Origin: Evernia prunastri
Lineage: Eukaryota; Ascomycota; Lecanoromycetes; Lecanorales; Parmeliaceae
NCBI GenBank assembly: GCA_003184365.1
Contig: NKYR01000087.1
Location: 62,001 to 126,000 of the forward strand
Length of the DNA: 64,000 nt
Reading direction: 5' to 3'
The position numbers were made by a program, and so were the translations under genes. The notes beneath the pieces are model-generated. The model was given only the letters and a program-made list of their open reading frames with translations, ran no database searches and was not told where the DNA came from. Below, one piece after another: positions 46,914 to 58,038 of the stretch (position 1 is its first letter; each line of letters begins with the position of its first letter).

Positions 46914-47556
46914 ACGTCAAACATGACTGTATCGGAATTATATCTATGCCTTTTATTCGGCATATCCATGGAGCGCTTCTCACCGTAACCGCAGTCTGCC
47001 TTGGCCTTTCGTATGCAATTTTCTGCATCTTGCTCGTCGCGGTCGGGTTCAAGGTCGTAGTTTTTGAACTTCAAGACCACGTGCGGGCGCGAGTAGCGCA
47101 CATCGTAGAATATGAAATCTTTATCGGGCTGCGTACCAGGCGTGAAGCTGCGTTGGTATCAGTGGTGTGTTTTGGGAAGTTTTCTCGCAGACGCTTACGG
47201 GTCGTGGGTCGAGGTGGTAGCAGAGGCGTTGACGGTCACCAGGTTGAGCTGTCCTGATGATTGGGAGTTGCGGGGTGGAGCTGCATTCGTGCACATGAAA
47301 AAAATGAACAGTGCAACATAGAACATGGGATGGAAAGATTCATTCATGTTCGATCCGAATGCGTGAAAAGGAAGAAGTGAAGTTATAAGCAACGAGATCA
47401 AGCGTCTTTATGAGCACCGTCGTTTTGCCCAATGGTGCAGGGCGGGAGAGAACATGTATACTTTATGCGCTGTAGCGCTCGGGCTGTACGATGAGACAGG
47501 TTGCGATGACGAAACAAAAGTACGAACATACCCGCGTGACAGAAGAGCCGCAAGNG

Positions 47557-47645
47557 AAGCAGCATTTGGAGGCCATACCATGTATGTAGATTTTTGGTGG
47601 GGGATGCCAAGACATTTTACTGCAAAGTCGCCAATCCGTGGGATA
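47557..47645 (+). repeat. 89-bp duplicated segment, copy 2
   Basis: This is the same sequence as 46825-46913, starting two bases after the n at 47555. It is either a genuine second transposon end or an unmerged contig overlap. Confidence 0.8.
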
Positions 47646-48419
47646 CACGCTCCGTTCTTCAAACGACAGTGAATGGACTTCCATGATTCGTACGGGGGAT
47701 AGACATGAAAAGCCAGAAGGGAGTGATGGTGCTCGATGCATTGCGCCGCTCAAAACGGATTTCTTTGTCTGTGCAATCCCAAAATCTCCGGCCACGCGTC
47801 GCTGCTGAGACCGAAGGCTTGTTGGAATTTGGAGGCATGCAGCCTCTGTACGTCCAGTAAATAAGTTACAACGTCGTTGTTGCACTAGTATCAATTACTG
47901 CGAGCATGGCCAGCCTGCGAATTTGTAGACTTTTATCACATTGACCAGCGTAGCGGAGCTGTGTGCCATAATTGCATTTAGCTGGCGAAGCCGACTAGCA
48001 AGACCTAGGTCATTACGCTTGTTGGCATCTGTCTTCGGAGCTCAAGCTTGCTCTGCTCGGGCTTTCTGGTTCTTCGGAGGTTTGAACGATAGCCTATGAC
48101 AGCGTTTTGAACACGCATCGACCAGGGTTATGGAGGTTTGAAAGTAGCGAAAGCCGGCGGTCTCGATGTCGTACCGGTCAAAGACCAGTATCTCAGTCCT
48201 GGCAACAGGCGGAACAGGGGCTTGCAAGGTCTCGAATGCGAGCGAGTTAGAAACAATTCCACACTCGCTCGACAATCGTATGGTATGAGACCAGGAAAGC
48301 ACAACGTTGCCATGGTCGTTTTCTTTTATTCCAAGCGCTGCCGCCACATCTTTCCCTGCTCGTCATGTAGTTCCCTAGGCACTTCCCATCTCAGATGAAT
48401 CTCTTGTTGGCTATGTTCT

Positions 48420-48940
48420 GCTCCTTCTGCCCCTGCAGAACCTGCGTTCCTCGACTCACGTGCCAGAGATCCATTCGCTCTTCGACGCCGACGGACAGAG
48501 CGTGGCAATGGGTATAGGGTCTGTGGTGAGGCTGAAGGGCCAGCCAACTCTGGCTGGATTTTCTTGCCCTGGAACCATGATCAGGACAGCATCCCAAGCG
48601 ATTCTTCCCTTGTAAACACCCATATCGTCGTCGATCCCGATGGACAGTGCGTTGGATTTGTTATTGAGCCTGTGATGAGGGAGACGACCCATTCAACTCT
48701 CTTACTGGGTCTTCTTTCCCCAAAAGCCCACGATAAGGAACACATTCCTGGCGATCGACTTCCGTATCAAGCATCCCTGAATTTTTCGTTGCATATGACC
48801 TTTGCGTTGGTATTGTCACAGATCCGTGGTCAGATTGATGAGCCATCCAAATCTCTCGCTGGAACACTTTTTCCCAGAGCCAGTATCAGAACAACGTTCC
48901 AGGCGACCGATTTTGTAGAGGAGAATTTTAACATGTTTGC
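48420..48940. repeat. degenerate ~150-bp tandem repeat, three units
   Basis: Units align around (C)CGA(C/T)GGACAG(A/T)GCGT(T)GG at 48488 and 48638 and a weaker match at 48794. Following blocks of GGAACC/GGAACA and GC(A/G)(T/A)CCCAAGCGAT-like sequence are shared. Divergence is high, so the boundaries are approximate. Confidence 0.45.
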
Positions 48941-49562
48941 TGTATATGGCGTGGAGAGAGGTCCGATCGATTCATTCTAAGGATCAACAGGTATAGAGCA
49001 GATGGGTTTCTGGAGACAGAATTCAGCACTTGTGCTGAATTCGACTTTCGTCGTAAGCTGCAGACTCTTGATAGATAACATTCCGTACCTTGGGACAGAG
49101 GGAATAGCTAGTACACACTGGAGGGAAAGCAGGCAGTGCTTGTCTTGACATGGCGAGCTGCGTAGGAGCACTCTCTTGGTGGACAGAGGTGGCTGGATCA
49201 GCTTGAAGTTGTACACCAGGGTGTGTTCGCAGCTATGGTGCCAGTTCCTGGTGCTCTATCATGGGCAAGCTGCAGACGTAGTATGGGTATTGCTTCTCTG
49301 AGGCTAATCCATGGACTGTAAGGTCAAGGGGGATGAAAAGGTCGACAACAATGCGTCGGGAAAACTTCGGGAAATCAGTATTGGACAAGTCTTCGGGGAG
49401 CCATTAATGTACTGCTTGTGTCATTATATACACCACAATCTCACACTCTCGTCCCTACAACCAGCACGCTGAGAACCAGCCTCTCTATACTAATATACAG
49501 CATGTGCATGATCGAACTCTATCTTCAGAAGCAGTGGCCCCATGAATCACACACCCAAAACC

Positions 49563-50684
49563 CTAGCTAGAAGCCAAAGTCATCCCCTTAGGAACCGTCA
49601 CCGCCGCTTTCACCGCAGTACCAGGCGGTTTATAATAGCACAATCCCTCACACTCGCTCTCGCTGACATAATTGACTGTCAAAATTCCCAGGGTATTCGG
49701 ATCGTTATCAGGACTGAACGGCACGCTGCCGCATCCTAGGCAGTGATGCTCAATCATCTGCTGCATCTTCAACTGGATCGCCGCACCATCGAAACCCTCC
49801 GCCGGTATATTTCCCTCCATGAAAGCGCAGTAGAAGCCCCAGGTGAAGACAGGGTGCGGATAGATGTGGTGTTTCATGCAGGCGATGTCTTGTCCTGTGT
49901 AGTAATGGTATCCGTCTGGGATGGCGTACATGTAGTCGCGCAAGGTGTGCATTACACCCCATTGTGGGGCACCGATGCACATGACGAGACTGCCTTCGCA
50001 ATTTATGCCCTTGCTTACGGCTGAGTTTGCGAGACTCTGGTTCTTCAAGTTTATGAGGCTGACGCTGTTTTGGACACTAGAGTTGGCCTGCAAGAGGTTC
50101 CGGCCCCTACCCGTGTTGAAGGTAGTGGTTACTGTTGTACCATCGTCGGTGGTATGGGAGGTGGTGGCGTTGCTGTTGGAACCAGCTAAGCGCCGGCCAT
50201 GGTCGTCGTTATCGGGGATGACATAAACCGGCTCGGATGCAGCAATGATAGAAGGGGAGACTCTTCTTTCCACTATGTTTCTGGGGATGTTGTACGTAGT
50301 AGTTACGGTTGTGCCGTCGTTGGTGGTTCTGCTGCTGCCACTGTTGAGCCTTTGGCCAGGCGGTAATTCTCCGGTGGGGATGACGTTCACGGGCTCGGAT
50401 ACAGAGACGATGGAGAGGGGTCCGCCTCTCTGCGCTAGAGTTCTGCGCTTGTTGAATGTAGTAGGTGTGGTTATGCCGTCCTTGGTTGTGGTACTGCCTT
50501 CCTTTGAAAATTCTCGCCTTGGTGGAACTTCGTCAGACGGTATAATGTACACGGGCTCAGATGCGGCGATGATGGAGGAGCGGGAGCGGCCAGCGTTCGC
50601 AAGTGGACTAGCCAAGGAAGAGCTGACGAAAAGAAAGGCAAAGACGATGGCGCTGGAAAGCCGTGGTCGGTGAAACAGAGGCAT
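49563..50684 (-). CDS. secreted multi-module protein with C-terminal KP4-like domain
   Basis: This is a single exon of 373 residues from the ATG at 50682-50684; an in-frame extension to 50777 would place 31 residues before the signal peptide and is rejected. Residues 1-~30 are a signal peptide (SSAIVFAFLFVSSSLASPLA). Residues ~36-87, 88-144 and 145-200 are three tandem modules, each with SEPV(Y/N)(I/V)IP followed by a DG(T/I)T-type Thr-rich stretch. Dibasic sites (RR56-57, KRR79-81, RR140-141, RR164-165) lie in or between them, as in Kex2-processed repeat proteins. Residues ~226-350 resemble the KP4 killer-toxin-like domain: eight Cys, HHCLGCGSVPF and GILTVNYVS before a final Cys pair. KP4-like proteins are widespread in ascomycetes and their activity varies. 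Toxicity here is unproven; no break is seen. Confidence 0.75.
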   Translation of the reverse strand: MPLFHRPRLSSAIVFAFLFVSSSLASPLANAGRSRSSIIAASEPVYIIPSDEVPPRREFSKEGSTTTKDGITTPTTFNKRRTLAQRGGPLSIVSVSEPVNVIPTGELPPGQRLNSGSSRTTNDGTTVTTTYNIPRNIVERRVSPSIIAASEPVYVIPDNDDHGRRLAGSNSNATTSHTTDDGTTVTTTFNTGRGRNLLQANSSVQNSVSLINLKNQSLANSAVSKGINCEGSLVMCIGAPQWGVMHTLRDYMYAIPDGYHYYTGQDIACMKHHIYPHPVFTWGFYCAFMEGNIPAEGFDGAAIQLKMQQMIEHHCLGCGSVPFSPDNDPNTLGILTVNYVSESECEGLCYYKPPGTAVKAAVTVPKGMTLASS

Positions 50685-51867
50685 CTCGGTTGAGAGATTT
50701 AGAGAATCTGACCAGGTTAGGAACACATTTGAATGAAAGAATCGAAAGAGAACCAATATTGCTTGCAACGGGATCAATAAAGACAGTGAGTCTGAAGAAG
50801 CCTGGAAAGAAGATACTGTATCAAACAGGATTTAATTTTTGGTCAGCCTCTTACGTCGGCGAGGTTGGGGACCTCAGGCTATAACATTTTCTTCTCGGTG
50901 CGGATACTTCAGGGGCTGAGCAGCGCCTCTGGAGCGCATCGTTGTGGTTTGCGCGTCTCAAGAGTGACGCAGGTACGGCAATCTAAATCTTTAAGACGTG
51001 TCGCATATTTCACACTGCAATCCGAAATTTCCGGACTCGAAAAAGGTCTTGCTTCGATTGGTGATCCGTGAATGCTTCATTCCGCAAATGTGAGTCGACT
51101 GCCGTCATTACCAGTACTTTATTTCGCAACAGCAAGATCGTAGGGTTTAGTCCTCCGACAGCTTTGGAAGGTAACATTGGTGTTGTTTCAAGCTGGCGCA
51201 TAGAGTCAATCTCAACTAAATCGTGTTTCGATTTCAACACACGCGTGTTTCAGAATCGTCAAACCCGCAAAATTCCATGTGGGCGTGGCCGGAGGAGCCA
51301 CGCGAAGTTTCAAGCCAGATATGTAATGGGTAAGCAATGAAACGTGCGGCTAAATAATGTGGGTCTCAAATATCTGCAATGAAGATACCTCATGCAACAA
51401 GAAGCAGGAACGATACTGTTGTACTGGAGACACAGTTCAAGAACAATGATGAAAATTCCTGCTGAGGACAATCTTTTCATTCAAAAGCGATCGTGGATGT
51501 GGGGATTGGTGTTTGATTCCATCTCTCCGTAGGCAACAACTCTACACCGCCCTACTTCTCTTTCAGCTAAGCCTGGAACATTCTGACACCTTGATAAAAT
51601 GACTCAGTATGATGACAGTCCAGGACGGAGAATTTAGAAGGATGGTACCAGTGAATGGTTTAAGGCGCTTGATGGTAGGCAGGAAATGTGAAATGCGTCC
51701 GCTTTAGAACCGGAAATGCATGAGCCATGAAACCCTATGCTGCTGACAAGCTGGGATCAAGACTTCGGGTGATGGATGTGGACGGTCCTTCCCATTTAAA
51801 ATGGCGAATGAAGATGATAGAGAGCCAGCAACCTGAACCGAATGGTGTGGGCTCACCTGGGCCCACT

Positions 51868-51905
51868 ATTCGCTTCGCTCATATCCACGTATGAGCGGAG
51901 CGAAT
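51868..51905. repeat. 16-bp inverted repeat (hairpin)
   Basis: The left arm (attcgcttcgctcata) and the right arm (tatgagcggagcgaat) are complementary at 15 of 16 positions around a 6-base loop. It lies in non-coding sequence; it could be a mobile-element end or simply a palindrome. Confidence 0.8.
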
Positions 51906-53365
51906 ATTCCGACATGAGCACGTGGGACAATGAGTAGTCGCGAAATGCATGGTAAATCGGCTGATTCGTCTATTTGTTGATGCTGACGCCACCCTGCAAT
52001 GTGCCATCATAGCCCGCATTCCTAAGCTGGCTTGCCACCCTCGGTTCCTTGACTCATCACTGCTTTTAGACGCGTACCAGATCTGACATTGTACTTCGCC
52101 TGAGCTCAGAACTTACCAAAGCTACTAAACACGTCAACACAGACGGTGTCCCCGGGTTCCGTGTGTAATAATGTCGTATCCGAATCAAGACTATCGCCAC
52201 GAGACCCTGATTGTGAGAAAGCGGCTTACTGTAAGGGTCTTGGACACTCGCACACTGGACGTGATATTGAGAGAACCAGATCTGTAGTATGAGTACAGGT
52301 AACATGTCGCCTATCGCACTCGCTCCTGGGCTTCGAGTCCTTGACGTCAGCACCAGAATAGGCATACGGGTCATCGTCGTCAGTCCCTCAATTCAAGTCA
52401 TCGGCATCACAACTAGGTACTCCAAGGCTTCGGTACCTGCCAACCACCAATTTCACGTCGCAAGTGCAGAGAGAAATGGGCCTTCTCCTGTGCTTTCGAC
52501 TTCATTGATCACAATACTCTCTTTCCGCAAGCACGATCTGCCAAGCTACTTCCGTCGTCGCCCCCACATTCTGGGGCCAGGGGCTCAGTGAGGGAAGGGA
52601 ATGGTAAATCCTCCTTGGGTTTCGATGACCCTCATGCAGGACCAGGCTCTGCGCTCATGAGGTTAGGTCATGAGTGGCCGATACGGAGCCTTGAGGGTAG
52701 ACACTGACCGCAGCCAAGATTGGCAAGCGTCTACCCAAGCCCAATTGTATGCCTCAACAAAAAGCAAAACTTGTAGCCATAATTGCAGGCTGCACATCTT
52801 GCCGTGATTGTGGTGATTTTCACAGTCGCGAAACGGGTACAACTCGAAAATGTCTCCGTTACAGGTTTGAAAGATGGGTTTCGCGGCTATCGCATCGTTA
52901 AAATCAAACTTCGGAGACATAAGATACACCTTGAAGGACTCGGATCATGCAATGGTCCTGGAGATTGTTGGTCACATCCTACCCGTTTTCAGCATCCAGC
53001 ATTTCCCTCCAATCGCCTCTCGACCTGTTGCCGACACCAAAGTTGAATTTCATAACCTGGGCCTGTAATCTCGACTTCGAGTTCGAGCTAGTAGCTGCAA
53101 CCAGACCTGTGGCCAGCTTCATGGACCATGAAGGAGACCGTACTCGAGCCGGTAGAGAAATTAGATCTTCATCGACCTCGATAGAGGAATGGTGTTCATG
53201 ACTGGCCTGGCTCTGCTCGAGACGGAGTCCAGGACAAGAACCCTTGCGCTGGATACGCAGATCTAGTCTGAGGGACCTTGCCGTTGTGATCAGAGTCAGT
53301 GTCTCAGTTCTGGGGAATGAAATCCGGCTAGAGTAGTCGAGGTCTCGGGATTATGTGGTAAGGTC

Positions 53366-53640
53366 AGCAGCCATCTCCCTTGTTTTGTAAGCTCAGGTAT
53401 TTCGGAATTCCAGGGAAGTTACCTGAACTTGCCGCTATTTCTTGTTCTTGAGATTGAGGTACAATGGGGTTTCTGGGACGACTCCCTTAACGCTACAGCC
53501 ATCTGATTCTTGAGCTTGGGAGTAACAGGATCTTAGGAAACGTTACCGTAACGCAGGTGCGCAGCAGCCATCTCTTTGTTCGTAAGCTCAAGTATGACAG
53601 AACTCTGGGGGGCGTTACCTCAACGTGCCGGCTTATTCTT
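53366..53640. repeat. three degenerate short repeats upstream of the SDR gene
   Basis: CAGCCATCT recurs at 53368, 53496 and 53565, each followed by TTGTTnGTAAGCTCA- or TTCTTGAGCTTGGG-like sequence and a GTTACC core. Spacing is irregular (128 and 69 bp). Confidence 0.5.
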
Positions 53641-53824
53641 TACCTCTTAAGCTGGGGAATAAATTTCCGTGATTTCAAAGCTCTGCTGTTGTTCTGTAAG
53701 CCGGGAAGAAGACTGCGGTTTCGATTCTGAAAATGTTCCTAGGTATTGGCACCTGTTTAGTGATCCAACTGTTGTGTATGCGTCAGCAATAATTACAAAT
53801 GCGATTCGTCATTCTATTCTATAA

Positions 53825-53834
53825 TATATAAAAG
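53825..53834 (+). promoter_or_regulatory. TATA box of the SDR gene
   Basis: TATATAAAAG lies about 155 bp upstream of the ATG at 53991, in an AT-rich patch followed by a CT-rich leader. Confidence 0.6.
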
Positions 53835-53990
53835 CTGTCCTCTGGTTCCAGTCCCTATATGACAGTCATTGATCCTGTCTTGTTCGATTTTCTTGAGCCC
53901 TTCTACCTCAATTACCATTCGACCAACATCTGGCTTGTCCCAACACCAAACTTCCATAACGATCTAAATCCCCTATAAATACAACCATTA

Positions 53991-55031
53991 ATGGCAGGAG
54001 ACCTCATCCTCGCAACGGGAGCCTCGGGCCACCTGGGTCATCGAACCGTGGTGCTCGCCTTAGAGGCCGGCTACGAGGTCCGCGCGGCAGTACGATCCCA
54101 AGCGAAAGCAGAAACGATTGTTTCAGCTCCGTCCATCAAAGCACTCGCCCCTGGCTCCAAGCTAGACTTCATCATTGTGCCCGACATCGTCGCCGACGGC
54201 GCCTACGACGGCGCAGTCAAAGATGTAACAGCCATCTTACACGTCGCCTCTCCGCTCGCTCCCGTCACTGAAGATTACGAGCGTGACACCATTGCACCCG
54301 CAGTCAAAGGGACCACCAACATCCTCAAAGCCGCCGCCAAAGAGCCCTCCGTCAAGCGCATCGTCATTACCTCTTCCGCCGCCGCCGTCATACCACAGGA
54401 TGCCACGACGTTTGAAGCAACCCGCGTGTACACAGCTGATAAGGGAATACCGGATCCCTCAGGTCCGTATGGAAGCAGCTTCGAGGCCTATGCCGCCGCC
54501 AAAACGAAAGCGCTGAACGCGACGAAGAGATTCATTGAGGCAGAGAAGCCTTCCTTCGATGTCATCAACGTGCTACCTACTTTCTTCGTTGGCAAGAACG
54601 AGCTTGTCACTGACTCCAAGAACATCTTGAGCGGGACCAACGCCTTCGCCTTCGCGCCCATCCTTGGCCATGTATCGGACCAGGCCTTACCGGGTAGCGT
54701 GAACCATGTCGACGATGTCGCAAAGGTTCACTTACTGTCGCTGGACCCCAAGATAGAGGGGAACCAAGACTTCGGCATCCAGGCTGGAGGTACCAATGGT
54801 ATCGTTTGGGACGACAACATCGAGATCGTCAAAAGGCGTTTTTCAGAGGCTGTCAAGGATGGTAGGTTGCCTGCAAGCGGAAGGCAGCCGACGAAGACCG
54901 TCTTGTATGATACTAGCCGGACGGAGAAGGTGCTCGGGATCAAGTTTCAGAGCTACGAGGATGCGGTTGTCAGCGTCACTGAGCACTACCTTGAGCTTCT
55001 TGAGAAGGAAAGTGGGAAGGGTGAACTCTGA
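53991..55031 (+). CDS. NAD(P)H-dependent extended SDR reductase
   Basis: This is a single-exon protein of 346 residues. The Rossmann motif TGASGHLG sits at residues ~9-16, followed by VRAAVRS, where the Arg suggests NADPH preference. The active-site pattern is visible as ITSSAAAV and YAAAK (~residues 165-169), the catalytic Tyr and Lys. The NVLPTFFVGKNE and NHVDDVAKVHL segments are typical of the dihydroflavonol-4-reductase, cinnamoyl-CoA reductase and Gre2 methylglyoxal reductase group. It reduces aldehydes or ketones; the substrate cannot be told from sequence. The TATA box and CT-rich leader fit the first ATG. There is no signal peptide, so it is cytosolic. Its neighbours are gene-poor, with no biosynthetic cluster visible. 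Confidence 0.92.
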   Translation: MAGDLILATGASGHLGHRTVVLALEAGYEVRAAVRSQAKAETIVSAPSIKALAPGSKLDFIIVPDIVADGAYDGAVKDVTAILHVASPLAPVTEDYERDTIAPAVKGTTNILKAAAKEPSVKRIVITSSAAAVIPQDATTFEATRVYTADKGIPDPSGPYGSSFEAYAAAKTKALNATKRFIEAEKPSFDVINVLPTFFVGKNELVTDSKNILSGTNAFAFAPILGHVSDQALPGSVNHVDDVAKVHLLSLDPKIEGNQDFGIQAGGTNGIVWDDNIEIVKRRFSEAVKDGRLPASGRQPTKTVLYDTSRTEKVLGIKFQSYEDAVVSVTEHYLELLEKESGKGEL

Positions 55032-58000
55032 TTGATGATCGGTAAGCAAGCACCAGGTTTTGAATCTCCTTAGTGTTAGATAGACATTCTCTTTAGCATC
55101 GTAGTCAGAAAATAGAGACGTGAAGTGACTTCTTTGAGATTATCTCCAGTTCTTGCGTATGGCACAACGTGAGACCGTCGCAGCCGTAAGCGATAAACAG
55201 CGTGTATCATTGTATCTAGCTACAATGACCATCAATCCAAGGTGATATACTGCATGTTGCCCTTGTTGAAGGCACAAAATAAAAGGACCAAATCAATCCA
55301 GGGGTCCTGCATGAGATCGATAAAGTGAACGAACTGAATGACTGCTCTAGCTCAGATATTATAACATTCTTAATTGCATCCATTTCCAATCAACCCTGTG
55401 CTCCAGACGTAGCAGAAGCAATGCAAAGAGAGCGAAGTCTATGGTTAATCTTCAGGCGCTATACCGCAGAAGAGCCACGGATGTGAGGAAACCTTCCCTT
55501 TATTTCGGTCCTGACAGGTACATTGAGTCCCGAGGATAGGCTGAGGACAGTTGTAATCTGGAAGAAAAGGCGTCAGATGGGGCATTATCAGAGGTCGAAA
55601 TGCAACACTCTGGCGGGTGCAAAGTCCCTCGCTCTAATTTCCAGATGGAGTGAATAGCCTTAGAATCGCCCTTTGAGCGTAGACCGGTTGTCCTTACGCG
55701 AGTGCTCCCGCGGCCAGTGCCGCTGAGAAACTGGACACAGGCACCACAGAGTCGAATAGATCATGTTCCGAAGAGGTAAGTATACAGGTAGTGTACTTTA
55801 GAATAACAAGGTGTTATCGCCAAGCCACTAGTCCGGTAGGGCTGATTGCCACCATTGTCAAGAAAGGCTGCGGCTGTCTGGCGTCAGCTTTTTTCTTCAT
55901 GTTCACCAAGTATATTCTTTCTCATCCGTGCCTACAGCATACGACACACATATGTCTTTAAGCACATCGGGATCCACGTCTGAGTGTCTAACTCCTTATT
56001 GTCGCCGGCTGCAAGTTCCGTTGAGGTTCCTCGTCGTTGACCGTCGTCCCATTGGCTCGACTTTGACTGAGCCATACTGAGTGAACCATCAACCAACCAA
56101 ACCACGCCAATGATCTCCGATGAATAGAAATAGGGGTCTTTCGTCTTATCTTCCTTTCTCACTCAAATCCAATCGCTACGCTGTATTTCTTGCAAGCTTA
56201 CAATCTCGACATGCAGCAACTGATCGATGATACTTGTGTAATCTGTCCTGTGCCATGAGGCATTTCAATCTACACACGTGAACAATTATGAGCACTCAAT
56301 TAGATCTTACGTACACACAATGTGTCTCGACTCGACCGTTTCGTCATACGGTGTGGCCTCTGCCACGAGGACAAAGTGTATGCCAAATTCCGGGGTGAGC
56401 CTCACTCAGACTTTAGAGCCTCAGGCTCCAGAGCCATAGCCCATGAGGGATGAGGCTCAGGCTCAGGACAAACGCAATCTATCTAGAGGAATGTTGCGCA
56501 GCACATGTGATCTCCCTGCCGTCCCTTGATCTACAACAGGATCATTGCCGCGCCTATAAGCGACAACACACTGGTCAGACAATGGGTCTGCTCTGACAGG
56601 TCTTATCATATTCGACCTACACAGACATCATTATGGACATTACGACCTGTCTTATCAGACGGATGAGCTTACTAAATCCCCGTGTCTCGTGTGATTCCCA
56701 CCGCTTCAATCCGACCGCTTCGTCGATCTGACGATCCACGACTGAGGATGTGTATTTCATTTGTTGCGGAAAGCCAAGGCCTGTCGAGCCACTCGGCCGA
56801 GTTGTGTCGTGATCAAGAGCTGCACTTCCACTTTTTGAAGTATGAGCATGGGACAGCATACAAGAGTCCGACCAATGTGACTCTTCATCGACTAGAGTCT
56901 ATGATGCAATGACCTGTCCCATCAGACAACCACATATGCGGAACGGCAGCTCCCCCGAGGACCATGTAGCCAGATATCTCTGTTAGCATGACATTGCTAT
57001 GCAAAGATCCAGTCGGAGAAATGCTGGAGCCATGAAGGATCGTCAGGGCAGTTTTCGTGGGTCGCTCTGCCGCTCGCAGTAACTCGGTGTCCTCCGACTG
57101 GGAGGATTCGTTGCCATACTCTAATCTCTCTATAAACGCGCTAATCGCAGCTATGGCTTCAATGAACCCTCGTGGGGGTGAGAAACATTTGCCACTCTAA
57201 AGTTTCGACTCACCACACCTTCAACTCAATTAACAGTTAAAATTGATCCAATGGGTTGGCGCACGTTGCAGATAACGAATTGAATTCTCTTTTCTCTTTG
57301 CGTCGACCTACCTCATGCGGATACATTGCCGGCGTTGTAAGAGGTGTTATCGTGGATTCTGCAGAGGTCCGCATTGTTACGAACGCCTGCAAGCTATTGT
57401 CTCTCTTTTACCACTCCTATCCCTACGCCCATCGTCTCTCGTTCGACGGTCAGCTGGTCGAATTCATCGGCAGTATCATGCACTGGCCCATTCAGTGTAT
57501 TGCCGTAGTACCTGCCAGCAGGCTTCCGTGCGGAGAGGCGATCGCGAGCCGCGTACGTCAAGCTGACCAGGACATTAGCTATGACTGTGGTACTGCCTGG
57601 CCTTGTATGTCGGAGCCGGCGTATGACAAGCTGTCGGTGAATGTGGATTTCCCATGCTGTATGACTGTGACACAGTGATGTGACGACAGGGCCGTGCTGA
57701 TGTGCTGATATAGCTGTAGGATGTTTTACGGCTCGATTTAGAGGCGGTACGGGCTATGAGTAATCTAAGTCATGACTAAATAGACACTCGATCATCGCTC
57801 GCACCGGAGAGCTGCCTCGGAAGCGCGCGGGTCGTGTAGGATCCATATCGTTCACGAATAGGTCGCAGGATGGATGGCTGTGCCTTTTGCAGGTCGCACC
57901 TGGCCCGTGCCAGATGTATAAGGGTCATGACTTCCTCAAAATTCTATATGCAATCACCCCACTACACCTCTCAAGCCCCCTCTACTTCCGCATTCCCGTA

Positions 58001-58038
58001 TCTTACCTGGCGACAAACCTTCGATATTCGAAAACACT
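55032..58038. other. 3 kb region without a supported gene
   Basis: I see no gene with motifs. A 140-codon ORF at 57256-57678 has a TATA-like TCTATAAACG upstream (57126) but unconvincing composition and no family resemblance, so it is not called. The right end is the promoter of the DUF7872-like gene. Confidence 0.45.

Larger units (their letters stand above)
46914..49562. other. gene-free region with assembly gap and degenerate repeats
   Basis: A single n at 47555 marks an assembly join, followed by the second copy of the 89-bp segment. No gene is supported. About 48420-48940 holds three degenerate tandem units roughly 150 bp apart (anchors near 48488, 48638 and 48794), which give the 138-codon ORF at 48564 its apparent coding look. 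Confidence 0.5.
50685..53824. other. 3.1 kb gene-free region
   Basis: No gene is supported. Two structures stand out and are listed separately: a 16-bp inverted repeat at 51868-51905 and short degenerate repeats at 53366-53640. ORFs of 60-100 codons occur on both strands without motifs. Confidence 0.5.

Noticed and set aside
50685..50777. Upstream in-frame start for the KP4-like protein
   Set aside because: It would place 31 residues before a strong signal peptide.
57256..57678. 140-codon ORF with an upstream TATA-like sequence
   Set aside because: No motif or signal peptide is seen, composition is unremarkable and an overlapping ORF in another frame is similarly open; evidence is insufficient.
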